Positions 7,111 through 15,509 of a stretch of DNA of 52,883 nucleotides are shown here, in pieces (position 1 is the first letter of the stretch; the number at the start of each line of letters is the position of its first letter). The translations under genes were made by a program, and so were the position numbers. Below the pieces are notes generated by a model. That model was not told the DNA's origin. It did not search any database and saw only the letters and a list, made by a program, of their open reading frames with translations. Source of the stretch: an uncultured Bacteroidales bacterium (GTDB lineage: Bacteria; Bacteroidota; Bacteroidia; Bacteroidales; F082); assembly GCA_947303395.1 (NCBI GenBank), contig CAMYYD010000015.1:1-52883 (forward strand), read 5' to 3'.

Positions 7111-8538
7111 TTATTTACCGCGACCTTGTATCACTATCAACGCTGTGTAAATCAGAATCTTAATATCCACAGCGAGGTTCATGTTTTCAATGTAAAGAAT
7201 ATCGTACTTGAGGCGCTCAACCATCTCATCGACAGTCGAAGCATAACCGAATTTCACCTCACCCCAGCTCGTGATGCCTGGTTTTATCTTAAGAAGCATT
7301 CTGTAGTGCGGCGCCACCTGCACAATCTGGTCGATATAGTATTGACGCTCAGGACGATAGCCCACAATCGACATTTTACCACCAAGGACGGTGAAGAACT
7401 GTGGAATCTCATCGAGACGCACTTTTCTCATGAATTTGCCCCATTTCGTGATACGCGGGTCATCATCTTTCGAGAGCTGCGGTCCCATATCCTCAGCGTT
7501 GACATACATACTCCTGAATTTCAACATGTTAAACGGCTCGCCATGCTTTCCAATGCGTTCCTGCTTGTAGAAAACAGGTCCCGGCGACGAGCATTTCACC
7601 ATGATGGCAGTAAAGATGTAAACCGGTGATAATAAAATGATTACAAGAATCGACACTATGACATCGAAGACTCGTTTCGCCACCTGCTGCCAAACCGGCA
7701 TAGGCTCAGGAGTAACCTGAATGAGCGAAGCGTGCCAGATACCCTCCTGCTTCACCGCACCAAACACAAACTCATGCATCAACGGGATGATTTTCACCGT
7801 CACGTCGGTGCTTTCAAGAGCTACCAAAATACGGTCGATAGTCTCCGTCTCCGAACGCTCGATAGCTATGATAACTTCTTCAATATCATAGTCTTTGATG
7901 ACTTTCGTCACATCTTTGTAATTGCCGAGATGCGGGATGTATTTCTCAACTTTATAAACGTCTTTATCGAAAACATTGACAAAACCGACGATGAAACTTC
8001 CCGACGAGAACTTCTGTTCGGTAATCTCCTTGTAAATCGCGCAAGCGTTGCCGTTGCTGCCGATAATCAGAGTGTTGAAGCCGATTTCCCTGTTATGAAT
8101 CTTCCTTGCCGTGATGGAGGTGATAATCAACCTTCCGATGTAAGTCAGCGTGAATTGTAACAGATACAGCAATAAGAACAAGGAGTAATAAATCCTATAG
8201 TTTGTGATGTTATCGTCAAGAATCAAGGTGAAAAACAGGACAATCGCACCTATCAGCGTAACAAGAATGGTTTGACCAAGCTCACGGACACGCGATTTGA
8301 AATACACTTTCTGATAAGAGCCGGCAAGCATATAAAGAATAAGCCAAGCCAATGGAATCACGATAATTCCGATCCAGAAATTCTTGTCATCCATAACAAT
8401 GCTGAAATTCGCGAAGTTATTGACAGGTTCCATCGTCTTCCTGAAACAGAAGAAGATTGACCAGGTCACGACCGACGCGAACCAGTCCCATAAGACGTAA
8501 ATGAATGTCTGTCTGCGTTTATTAATTTTCTTACTCAA
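7111..8538 (-). CDS. Polyprenyl glycosylphosphotransferase (exopolysaccharide/O-antigen initiating sugar transferase)
   Basis: A 475-aa inner-membrane enzyme that transfers a sugar phosphate from a UDP-sugar to undecaprenyl phosphate, the first step of capsule or O-antigen repeat-unit assembly. The N-terminal half has about four TM helices and a CoA-binding-like Rossmann segment (TLIIGSNGNACAIYKEI). The C-terminal third is the bacterial sugar transferase domain: one TM (VIVSILVIILLSPVYIFTAI), then SPGPVFYKQERIG, KFRSM, RKVRLDEIPQF and SIVGYRPERQ. It overlaps the upstream lipoprotein gene by 8 nt, so the two are co-translated. It is a lone initiator here; no wzx, wzy or further glycosyltransferases are adjacent. 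The sugar specificity cannot be told. Confidence 0.9.
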   Translation of the reverse strand: MSKKINKRRQTFIYVLWDWFASVVTWSIFFCFRKTMEPVNNFANFSIVMDDKNFWIGIIVIPLAWLILYMLAGSYQKVYFKSRVRELGQTILVTLIGAIVLFFTLILDDNITNYRIYYSLFLLLYLLQFTLTYIGRLIITSITARKIHNREIGFNTLIIGSNGNACAIYKEITEQKFSSGSFIVGFVNVFDKDVYKVEKYIPHLGNYKDVTKVIKDYDIEEVIIAIERSETETIDRILVALESTDVTVKIIPLMHEFVFGAVKQEGIWHASLIQVTPEPMPVWQQVAKRVFDVIVSILVIILLSPVYIFTAIMVKCSSPGPVFYKQERIGKHGEPFNMLKFRSMYVNAEDMGPQLSKDDDPRITKWGKFMRKVRLDEIPQFFTVLGGKMSIVGYRPERQYYIDQIVQVAPHYRMLLKIKPGITSWGEVKFGYASTVDEMVERLKYDILYIENMNLAVDIKILIYTALIVIQGRGK

Positions 8539-9457
8539 TGTAAATCAATTTAATATTGTCAAAATATAAATCAGCAGTCTCATCACCTGTAACAGCGCTT
8601 TTCAGGTAAAATTTGAAATATGCGGCGTTATTGTTCTCGGTAACTGTCGGGCTGTAGTTGATATACACTTTCTTCCAAGTATCAGTGGCTTTGAGATAAT
8701 AAAGTTCCTTATCCCGCAAACCGTCTTGCGCCGACCAGATATACATTCCGATAAGAATCTCGGCATCGCATTTGTAGTCCATCTCCATCATAACATAATT
8801 GCCTACACCTGGAAGATTGTACAACTCACCGCTTGCGAGCCCCATCCTTTTAATGCTGTCGCCAAGATGCACATGTCCTGAACGATAATGGTTTATGGTA
8901 TCAAACGGATCCAGCCACGCATTCGCATCAGTGCGGTGACTAATCTGATGCAGTGCCGCGTATGTAGTGTCTAGACGATAAAGCTTGATATTGTTGACTT
9001 CCTCAAAATCCTCCATCATCTTGATTCGCATCAGAGTGCTGTCGATGCTGTAGTATTTTGTAGTCGGTGCAATAGTGCCAATCTCACCTTCAACCAAAGT
9101 GTGTTTGATTTTATATGGCTTGTAAAATGGATACTGAATCCTCGTCGAAGAAATACCGTTCATCTTAACGCCAGGGTAAAGCTGTATGGTTTTCTCCCCT
9201 TTTTCGAGAATAGGCACCATCACATATCGTCCGTCATCGTGATTTCGCAACTCATAACAACCCTGCAAGTTGCCGTTGACATAAACCCAAGCGTCAGTAA
9301 TGGCTTCAGTTGCAGCGCCTTCGATCTCATAATTCGTGGTTAAAGTCCATGGCTCTATTCGCAGATAAGCCGGGATTTCCTGACTTCCGCTGAATTTTTT
9401 ACACGAGAACAACAATAAAACTATTCCAAATAGAAAAATGTAGCGAAGACTCTTCAT
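8531..9457 (-). CDS. Lipoprotein of unknown function
   Basis: A 308-aa protein with a lipoprotein signal peptide ending in the lipobox LFSC (Cys19). Glu/Gly-rich surface-export tags are not obvious. The body is beta-rich, contains PEGA-like phrasing early (AWVYVNGNLQGCYEL) and ends in a segment that looks like a carbohydrate-binding or jelly-roll fold (ATDTWKKVYINYSP and TADLYFDNIKLIYIE are typical of such modules). I know many Bacteroidetes proteins of this shape but no defined function. It overlaps the sugar transferase gene by 8 nt, suggesting a joint role in surface polysaccharide biology (inference). Confidence 0.75.
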   Translation of the reverse strand: MKSLRYIFLFGIVLLLFSCKKFSGSQEIPAYLRIEPWTLTTNYEIEGAATEAITDAWVYVNGNLQGCYELRNHDDGRYVMVPILEKGEKTIQLYPGVKMNGISSTRIQYPFYKPYKIKHTLVEGEIGTIAPTTKYYSIDSTLMRIKMMEDFEEVNNIKLYRLDTTYAALHQISHRTDANAWLDPFDTINHYRSGHVHLGDSIKRMGLASGELYNLPGVGNYVMMEMDYKCDAEILIGMYIWSAQDGLRDKELYYLKATDTWKKVYINYSPTVTENNNAAYFKFYLKSAVTGDETADLYFDNIKLIYIE

Positions 9458-9505
9458 AGGCAGTCTTTTTTTTAACTTTAACGTAGTTAAATTTAAAATA
9501 TTGTG

Positions 9506-10501
9506 TTATTTCAAATGTTTTTTCAACTGACTTTGATGCTTGTCGATTTCATCAAGAATCATGTAAGCGACTTTCAGCACTTCCACGCCATCCTCAATGG
9601 TTACTGGCGGTTCGGTGTTTGTCACGATAGCGTCATGGAAACGTTCAAGCTCAGTTTTTATGGCATTGATCTGGTTTGTCTCCAATTCCTCGATGGAAAT
9701 TTTCTTCTCTGTGCCGTCAGGAAGCGAAATCGTCATGTCGAACGGGCCAGGCACTCCGTTCACGTCTTCAACTCTCACGATATCAGCCTTTTTCTCCATG
9801 AAATCCATGGTGATGTAAGCGCCTTTCTGGAAGATACGGAACTTACGCATGTTCTTAAGTGAAATACGGCTCGTGGTGAGATTTGCCACTGCTCCGTTCT
9901 CGAATTCTATCCTTGCAGTGATGATGTCAGGTGTCGGGCTGACTATCGACACACCGCTGGCATTGATAGATTTTATTGATGATTTCACTATTGTGAGAAG
10001 GATGTCGATGTCATGAACTGTGAGGTCGAGAACCACCGGCACATCGCAACCGCGAGGGTTGTACAATGCCAAACGATGCACCTCGATGAAGACAGGGTCG
10101 TCGATATGCGGCTCGGCAGCGATGAAAGCAGGATTGAAACGCTCAACATGTCCGACCTGAACCTTCACGTTGGCTTTCTTTGCCAAAGTAATAAGTTTGT
10201 TAGCCTCGTCAACGGTAGCCACAATCGGCTTCTCGATGAACACATTCTTACCTTTCTCTATCGCCTTCGACGCGCATGCAAAATGAGCGATTGTAGGAGT
10301 TACAATGTCCACAACATCTACAGAATCAATAAGTTCATCTATTGAAGAATAGTTTTTGACATTGGCTTCCGCCGCAACTTTCTTAGCTGTATTCTCATCC
10401 TGATCATAGAATCCGACCAGCTCATATTTATCTATTTGTTTGATGCAGTTGATATGGATTTTTCCAAGATGTCCCGCACCTAAAACTCCGATTTTTAACA
10501 T
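9506..10501 (-). CDS. Gfo/Idh/MocA-family NAD(P)-dependent oxidoreductase
   Basis: A 331-aa cytoplasmic dehydrogenase. The N-terminal Rossmann fold begins MLKIGVLGAGHLGK, and the family's EKP motif is present (NVFIEKPIVA). The C-terminal alpha/beta domain includes DLTVHDIDILL, the position of the catalytic His/Asp region in this family. Members oxidise or reduce sugars, inositols, bile pigments or UDP-sugars; the substrate is unknown here. I chose the ATG at 10501 because nine residues further upstream (MYICKNFFK) are not Rossmann-like and overlap the promoter. It is divergent from pcm, and the next genes on its strand (lipoprotein, sugar transferase) may follow in the same unit. Confidence 0.9.
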   Translation of the reverse strand: MLKIGVLGAGHLGKIHINCIKQIDKYELVGFYDQDENTAKKVAAEANVKNYSSIDELIDSVDVVDIVTPTIAHFACASKAIEKGKNVFIEKPIVATVDEANKLITLAKKANVKVQVGHVERFNPAFIAAEPHIDDPVFIEVHRLALYNPRGCDVPVVLDLTVHDIDILLTIVKSSIKSINASGVSIVSPTPDIITARIEFENGAVANLTTSRISLKNMRKFRIFQKGAYITMDFMEKKADIVRVEDVNGVPGPFDMTISLPDGTEKKISIEELETNQINAIKTELERFHDAIVTNTEPPVTIEDGVEVLKVAYMILDEIDKHQSQLKKHLK

Positions 10502-10517
10502 TTTAAAAAAATTTTTG

Positions 10518-10578
10518 CAAATATACAAAAAAGACTTTAGACTTTAGACCTTAGACCTTAGTTTTTTTACTATATTTG
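10518..10578. promoter_or_regulatory. Divergent promoters of the oxidoreductase and pcm genes
   Basis: On the minus strand TATATTTG (10525-10518) faces the oxidoreductase ATG at 10501. On the plus strand TATATTTG (10571-10578) precedes the pcm ATG at 10596. Both fit TAnnTTTG and are followed by CA. The segment between them holds a half copy of the TTAGACN heptamer array (10531-10561). Confidence 0.55.
10531..10561 (+). repeat. TTAGACN heptamer array, half element
   Basis: Four tandem heptamers (TTTAGAC, TTTAGAC, CTTAGAC, CTTAG) without an opposite arm, placed between two divergent promoters. It belongs to the same family as 5711-5788 and 45592-45665. Confidence 0.8.
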
Positions 10579-10595
10579 CAAAACAAAACGAGAAC

Positions 10596-11255
10596 ATGCA
10601 GGAAGACAATTATCGTCATAAGGGAATGCGACAGCAGCTGGTGCAAGTGCTTAAGGATAAAGGCATTACGGATGTCAACGTACTCGAAGCGATAGGTGCT
10701 GTGCCACGTCATTGCTTTTTAGAATCGTCGTTTGTTGAGTTCGCTTACCAGGACAAGGCCTTCCCTATCGGCTCCGGACAAACCATATCGCAGCCGTTCA
10801 CCGTGGCGATGCAGAGCCAGCTTCTCAACATCACAAAAGGCATGAAAGTACTTGAAATCGGGACAGGTTCAGGCTACCAGTCGTGCATCCTCGCTCACAT
10901 GGGCGCCAAAGTGTTCACCATCGAGCGTCAACGCAACCTTTATATGAAGACGAAGCCGTTTCTTGCTGAGTTTCCTTACAACATCAAGACTTTCCTTGGC
11001 GATGGCAACAAAGGTCTCCCGACTTTCGCCCCTTTCGACAGGGTTTTGATAACAGCGGCAGCTCCAGAAATCCCGGAAGCTCTTGTAAATCAATTGAAAA
11101 CAGGCGGCATCATGGTAATACCGCTCAACGATGAAGTCGATGCCAGCAAACAAATCATGCTACGGCTCACAAAACAAGCCGACGGCACCATGCTCCGCGA
11201 AGAGTTCGGTGACTTCCGATTCGTGCCGATGTTAAAGGAAATAGGAAATGACTAA
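10596..11255 (+). CDS. pcm: Protein-L-isoaspartate O-methyltransferase
   Basis: A 219-aa SAM-dependent enzyme that methylates isoaspartyl residues in aged proteins so that they can be repaired. Family features are visible: VPRHCFLE near the start, the substrate-loop signature YQDKAFPIGSGQTISQP, and SAM motif I VLEIGTGSGYQSCILA. The length is usual for the family. It is convergent with trmB with only 2 nt between the stop codons and no terminator hairpin, so the transcripts probably overlap. It stands alone on its strand. Confidence 0.94.
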   Translation: MQEDNYRHKGMRQQLVQVLKDKGITDVNVLEAIGAVPRHCFLESSFVEFAYQDKAFPIGSGQTISQPFTVAMQSQLLNITKGMKVLEIGTGSGYQSCILAHMGAKVFTIERQRNLYMKTKPFLAEFPYNIKTFLGDGNKGLPTFAPFDRVLITAAAPEIPEALVNQLKTGGIMVIPLNDEVDASKQIMLRLTKQADGTMLREEFGDFRFVPMLKEIGND

Positions 11256-11257
11256 CC

Positions 11258-11920
11258 TTATTTTACTTTGAATTTCAAGTACTTGATTGTCAGACCTTGT
11301 TTGAGCCACATCGACTCATAATAGGTGCGGATGTTTTTCACCTCAAGTTGGTCGTCGTTGGCATACAGGTCGTTATAGTCATAGACCACAGGATAATTCG
11401 CCTCATCAATCACCTCTTTCGTGAAGTCGTAAAGCAAGTCGCTGTCGGTCTTGAGGTTGATGTAGCTGTCTTTTTTCAAAAACGTCTTGTAACGTTCGAG
11501 ATAAATCGGGGCGGTGAGACGTTTGCGGGCTTTGAGAATCTGCGGGTCAGGGAATGTAATCCAGATTTCGTCGACCTCGTTCTCGCCAAAGAAATGCTCA
11601 ATAAGCTCGATGCGGGTGCGCACAAATGCCACGTTTTTCAGACCTTCAGCTATGCCTTGCTTCAGTCCGACCCACATTCTGGCACCTTTGATGTCGACAC
11701 CTATATAATTAATCTCAGGATGAACCTTAGCCAAGCCGATTGTATATTCTCCTTTGCCGCAGCCCAGTTCAAGCACAATGGGATTGTCGTTGCCAAAAAA
11801 CTCATGCCAATGTCCTTTCAAAGGGAATCCTTCCTCTTTGATACGCTCAAACGAATACTCAAAAAGGTTGTCAAAAGTCTTGCATTCAGCAAAACGCTCG
11901 AGTTTGTTTTTCTTTCCCAC
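11258..11920 (-). CDS. trmB: tRNA (guanine-N7-)-methyltransferase
   Basis: A 220-aa SAM-dependent enzyme that makes m7G46 in the variable loop of tRNAs. SAM motif I is VLELGCGKGEYTIGLA, followed by YIGVDIKGARMW. The active-site region is ITFPDPQ, with the family's later FLKKDSYINLKTDS. One deviation is ITFPDPQILKARKRL, where the usual form is FPDPWPKxRHxKRR. It is the last gene of a four-gene operon (dNK-kdsB-HU/SPOR-trmB) and begins 4 nt after its neighbour. Confidence 0.93.
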   Translation of the reverse strand: MGKKNKLERFAECKTFDNLFEYSFERIKEEGFPLKGHWHEFFGNDNPIVLELGCGKGEYTIGLAKVHPEINYIGVDIKGARMWVGLKQGIAEGLKNVAFVRTRIELIEHFFGENEVDEIWITFPDPQILKARKRLTAPIYLERYKTFLKKDSYINLKTDSDLLYDFTKEVIDEANYPVVYDYNDLYANDDQLEVKNIRTYYESMWLKQGLTIKYLKFKVK

Positions 11921-11924
11921 TGCC

Positions 11925-12971
11925 TTATTTTTTGCGTAACAGCCAAGCTGCCTCGTTATACTCTTTCTTTATGATTTCCAATCGCTTAAGTGCCGCGTCT
12001 TTGCCCATCACCAATTCGTATGCCACTCTGACATTGCCTTTGCTGTTCACTGGAAGCACCTCGACATTTTCGAAACCTTGTTTCTTAAAACCTTTCGCAC
12101 ATCTCTGAGCATCTTTATTGTTTTTGAAAGATGCGCCGATGATATAATAAAAGTTTGCATCAACAGGTTTAAGCAATTCATTATCAAGTGGTTGAAGATA
12201 ATTTATCTCACCTGCTACATAAGTAGGCAAAGTCACTTTCATCATCGGGACACGTTCAACGTTAACGCTTTCCATAGCCTTGAATTTCGCATTTAAATGC
12301 TTGGCTATGAATTCGTTAGGTGATGAATAGAAGAACGGATTCCACGATGCGACGCTCGAGTTGCTCTTGTCGGCGCCCCAGCCTAGCAACACCAGAACCA
12401 TTGCAACCATCATCGAATATGCGGCTGCACGGAACCACCTGTAATTATAACGGTTCACGCGATGCGGCTTCTCTTCCTCATGCACCGTCATCGCAGTGTT
12501 TTTGGCCTTCTGTTCAGCTGCAATCTTAGTCGCAATATGCTGATATGTCTCGCTTCTGTATATAGGCTGTACCGAGAATGAAGTCAAGCCGAAAGCATCG
12601 CCCAGGAAGTTGACATTTTCATCAATACGCAATGAGAAATCCTTGCTGTTGATGCGTTGCAGAGTGCCTATTCCTTCAAGATGCAATGGCTCGTTACAAT
12701 CCAAAACGGCAAGACAGCGCATAGCGAAATCGTGCACCATTCCGGCTGCCTCTTCATGCGACACTTCCATCATAACGCGAAGATAATCAACAAGAACGCC
12801 ATCATCAGCGACGAGCTGGCTGTTGAAAACCACTTCCTTCGTTGGTGGAGTCAGCCTGTGATTGGCGTAGTCGATAGTCGCAGGACTCTCTTTCGAGATG
12901 AACGCTCCGAACTCAGGCACTATCACGCATTCGCGTTCAAATAATAATTCCGATAAATATTTGACAATCAT
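11925..12971 (-). CDS. HU-like/SPOR-domain membrane protein
   Basis: A 348-aa protein of a Bacteroidetes type. The N-terminal 140 residues resemble the paired HU-like domains of the CCDC81 type (LLFERECVIVPEFGAFIS, then HLEGIGTLQR). A single TM lies at about 185-205 (AAAYSMMVAMVLVLLGWGA). The C-terminal 70 residues are a SPOR domain (YYIIGASFKNNKDAQRCAKG, FENVEVLP), which binds denuded peptidoglycan glycans at the division septum. The protein would thus bridge a cytoplasmic HU-like domain and the periplasmic cell wall. It abuts kdsB directly. A role in division or envelope organisation is inferred from the SPOR domain. Confidence 0.85.
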   Translation of the reverse strand: MIVKYLSELLFERECVIVPEFGAFISKESPATIDYANHRLTPPTKEVVFNSQLVADDGVLVDYLRVMMEVSHEEAAGMVHDFAMRCLAVLDCNEPLHLEGIGTLQRINSKDFSLRIDENVNFLGDAFGLTSFSVQPIYRSETYQHIATKIAAEQKAKNTAMTVHEEEKPHRVNRYNYRWFRAAAYSMMVAMVLVLLGWGADKSNSSVASWNPFFYSSPNEFIAKHLNAKFKAMESVNVERVPMMKVTLPTYVAGEINYLQPLDNELLKPVDANFYYIIGASFKNNKDAQRCAKGFKKQGFENVEVLPVNSKGNVRVAYELVMGKDAALKRLEIIKKEYNEAAWLLRKK

Positions 12972-13697
12972 TTATTCTTTAAAAATTTTTTCAATCTTTG
13001 TTATATCTTCCGGCACATCGACCGAGAAACTTTCAAATTCTGTCACTCCCATACGAACGGTGTATCCGTTTTCAAGCCAACGCAGCTGTTCCAGCGATTC
13101 AGCCAGCTCCAATCCCGACTGTGGTAACGCCGCGACTTCCTTCAAAACATTGCATTTATAAGCGTAAATACCAATATGTTTGTAAAACGTCCGTTCCACC
13201 TGATTTCTCAGAAATGGGATAGCGAACCTACTGAAATACAAAGCCTTACCATTTTTATCAAACACCACTTTCACTGCATTCGGACTCTTCAGTTCGTCTT
13301 CATCATGAATTGGCTTGCACAATGATGCCAGAGGCGTGTTCTTATCCGAAATCAACTCAGCTATCTGATTGATTTGCAACGGATTGATATATGGTTCATC
13401 GCCTTGAATATTGATCACAGCATCAAAATCGGCACCAATTTTGTCGACCACCTCGCAGCAACGGTCGGTGCCACTTTTATGGTTTTTCGACGTCATTACA
13501 GTCTTTCCACCGAAACCGACAACAGCGTTAAAAATACGCTCATCGTCAGTGGCAACTACCACTTCCGCGAGTTTATCGGCCTTTTTCGCCTGCTCATACA
13601 CACGCTGTATCATCATCTTTCCGTTGATGAGTGCGAGCGGTTTGCCCTCGAAACGTGTCGAGCCGTATCTTGCCGGAATAATTCCTAAAATCCTCAT
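12972..13697 (-). CDS. kdsB: 3-deoxy-manno-octulosonate (Kdo) cytidylyltransferase
   Basis: A 241-aa cytoplasmic enzyme that makes CMP-Kdo from CTP and Kdo for the inner core of lipopolysaccharide. The nucleotide-binding start GIIPARYGSTRFEGKPLA is diagnostic. It is followed by VVVATDDERI, INIQGDEPYI (metal and substrate binding) and LEQLRWLENG near the C-terminus. The length matches E. coli KdsB. It is the second gene of the dNK-kdsB-HU/SPOR-trmB operon, with gaps of 2 and 0 nt. Confidence 0.96.
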   Translation of the reverse strand: MRILGIIPARYGSTRFEGKPLALINGKMMIQRVYEQAKKADKLAEVVVATDDERIFNAVVGFGGKTVMTSKNHKSGTDRCCEVVDKIGADFDAVINIQGDEPYINPLQINQIAELISDKNTPLASLCKPIHDEDELKSPNAVKVVFDKNGKALYFSRFAIPFLRNQVERTFYKHIGIYAYKCNVLKEVAALPQSGLELAESLEQLRWLENGYTVRMGVTEFESFSVDVPEDITKIEKIFKE

Positions 13698-13699
13698 AA

Positions 13700-14311
13700 T
13701 CAGAACAATCCGTTTAATGAACCGTTAATTTGATCGATAACGACGCTCAAGTCCTCAGGTTTTTCAAGGTCGATATCGTCGCTCTCGATAATCAGGAGCT
13801 TGCCTTTGTTATAGTTGGCAATCCAGTTTTCGTAACGTTTGTTCAAAGCCTTCAGATAATCGAGACGAATAGACTGCTCATAGTCGCGGTTACGTTTCTG
13901 AATCTGACGCACCAATGTCGGGACGCTTGCACGAAGATAAATCAGCAGATCAGGAGCCTGCAGGAACGAACTCATCAACTCAAAAAGATCTTGATAGTTC
14001 TGATAATCACGGGTTTCCATGAGACCCATGTCGTAAAGGTTCGCGGCGAAGATATATGCGTCCTCGTAAATCGTGCGGTCCTGAATGATGTCGTCGCCAC
14101 TCTTGCGGATGTCCATCACCTGACGGAAACGGCTATTCAAGAAATAAATCTGCAGATTGAACGACCAGCGTTTCATATCTTCGTAAAAACTCTCAAGATA
14201 CGGATTGTTGTCGACTTCCTCGAAATGAGGCTTCCATCCGAAATGCTTTGATAATAAACGAGTTAACGTCGTCTTACCAGAGCCGATATTTCCAGCTATA
14301 GCGATATGCAT
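13700..14311 (-). CDS. Deoxynucleoside kinase family protein
   Basis: A 203-aa cytoplasmic kinase of the dCK/dGK family that phosphorylates deoxynucleosides for nucleotide salvage. The P-loop is GNIGSGKTT (7-15). The substrate loop includes ExDNNPYLESFY, and the DRS-like motif appears as DRTIYEDAYIFA. The LID-type Arg cluster is QIQKRNRDYE. Specificity for dA, dG or dC cannot be read with confidence. It is the first gene of the operon with kdsB. I saw no good TAnnTTTG box upstream; the 105-nt spacer contains a half heptamer array (14388-14416). Confidence 0.9.
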   Translation of the reverse strand: MHIAIAGNIGSGKTTLTRLLSKHFGWKPHFEEVDNNPYLESFYEDMKRWSFNLQIYFLNSRFRQVMDIRKSGDDIIQDRTIYEDAYIFAANLYDMGLMETRDYQNYQDLFELMSSFLQAPDLLIYLRASVPTLVRQIQKRNRDYEQSIRLDYLKALNKRYENWIANYNKGKLLIIESDDIDLEKPEDLSVVIDQINGSLNGLF

Positions 14312-14387
14312 AGTACTCCAAATTTTTCGCTAAAATACGAAAAAAATCGAAACTATATGTAAAAAATAATAAATTTTTATAATGACG

Positions 14388-14416
14388 ACTAAGGTCTAAT
14401 GTCTAAAGACTAAAGC
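14388..14416 (-). repeat. TTAGACN heptamer array, half element
   Basis: A short run of GTCTAA/TCTAAAG units (TAAGGTCTAATGTCTAAAGACTAAAG) just downstream of the lptF/G stop codon and upstream of the deoxynucleoside kinase gene. It is the same family as the copies at 5711 and 45592. It has no visible opposite arm. Confidence 0.7.
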
Positions 14417-15490
14417 CTATTTTGGAGCTTTCGCCAAAAAATATATTCCTATTGTGGCGAAGATGATATTCGGCAGCCATCCTGCCATAAACGGCGAGAT
14501 GATTCCCGACACCGCAAAGACGCGGAAAAACTCCATGAAAATGATATACGAGAATGTAATCGTGATGCCGACACCTAGATTCAGACCCATTCCGCCTCGC
14601 GTTTTCCGACTTGACAATGAAGCGCCGATAAGCGTCAAAATGATAATAGCCGCAGGCGAAGCCAGACGTTTGTGTTTTTCAATCTCATAAGGCAGGATAT
14701 TGTCGGCACCTTTCACCCTCGACTCCTCTATATATCTGTTAAGTTCAATGAGGTTCATCTCCTCGAAATCCTCTTTAACAAAGTAAAAATCAGAAGGCTT
14801 CATCATCAGCGTCGTATCTTTGATCTTACCCCTGACAAGCTTTTCATCCGGCATGAAATAATACTCGATGTAATTCACGAGATTCCACTTGTTATTCAAG
14901 GTGTCATAGGTGATTTTATCTGCACTGATTTTATATTCAAGTGTATGATTATCAAACTTTTCCAACGTAAATTTATAACCCGTCGCACGCTTTAAGTCGT
15001 AATTCGACATATACGCGTAAACGCCCTTCTCAATCTGAACGTGGATATTCTGACCCGAGCTCTTCATCAGGTTTTCCATGTAGGTGTTTTTAAACGTCCT
15101 ACGCACCGTATCCATTCTGGGAATCAAGAAGTTACCAAGATAAAACGAGCCTGAGGCGAGAAGCAAAGCCGCCATGATATAAGGCCACAAAAACCTCCTG
15201 AAACTGACGCCACTGCTGAGAATTGCGATGATTTCGGTATGCCCCGCCATCTTCGAGGTGAAGAAAATAACGGAGATGAAGGTGAACAGATATATGAAAA
15301 GGTTAATAAAATAAGGTATAAACGGGATGTAATAATGGAAAACGACCTCATAAAGCGAAGCGTGATTTTTGATAAAACTGTCGACGTTTTCCGAGACATC
15401 GAACACAATGACGATGACAATAAGCAGACTGATGGCAAAGAAAAATGTGCCAATGAATTTTTTGAAAATATACCAGTCCAGCTTTCTCAT
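14417..15490 (-). CDS. LptF/LptG-family lipopolysaccharide export permease
   Basis: A 357-aa inner-membrane protein of the YjgP/YjgQ family. LptF and LptG, with the ATPase LptB, extract LPS from the inner membrane and pass it to LptC and the periplasmic bridge. There are three N-terminal TM helices (about 12-34, 55-80 and 97-120), a periplasmic beta-jellyroll domain (about 125-265), then three C-terminal TM helices. The start MRKLDWYIFKKF at 15490 is the family start; an ATG five codons earlier is possible. It follows tgt on the same strand with about 20 nt between stop and start. Whether it is the LptF or LptG partner is uncertain. Confidence 0.9.
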   Translation of the reverse strand: MRKLDWYIFKKFIGTFFFAISLLIVIVIVFDVSENVDSFIKNHASLYEVVFHYYIPFIPYFINLFIYLFTFISVIFFTSKMAGHTEIIAILSSGVSFRRFLWPYIMAALLLASGSFYLGNFLIPRMDTVRRTFKNTYMENLMKSSGQNIHVQIEKGVYAYMSNYDLKRATGYKFTLEKFDNHTLEYKISADKITYDTLNNKWNLVNYIEYYFMPDEKLVRGKIKDTTLMMKPSDFYFVKEDFEEMNLIELNRYIEESRVKGADNILPYEIEKHKRLASPAAIIILTLIGASLSSRKTRGGMGLNLGVGITITFSYIIFMEFFRVFAVSGIISPFMAGWLPNIIFATIGIYFLAKAPK

Positions 15491-15509
15491 TATCTTGATA
15501 TTCAATATT

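Noticed and set aside
11297..11974. 225-aa plus-strand ORF
   Set aside because: Antisense to trmB.
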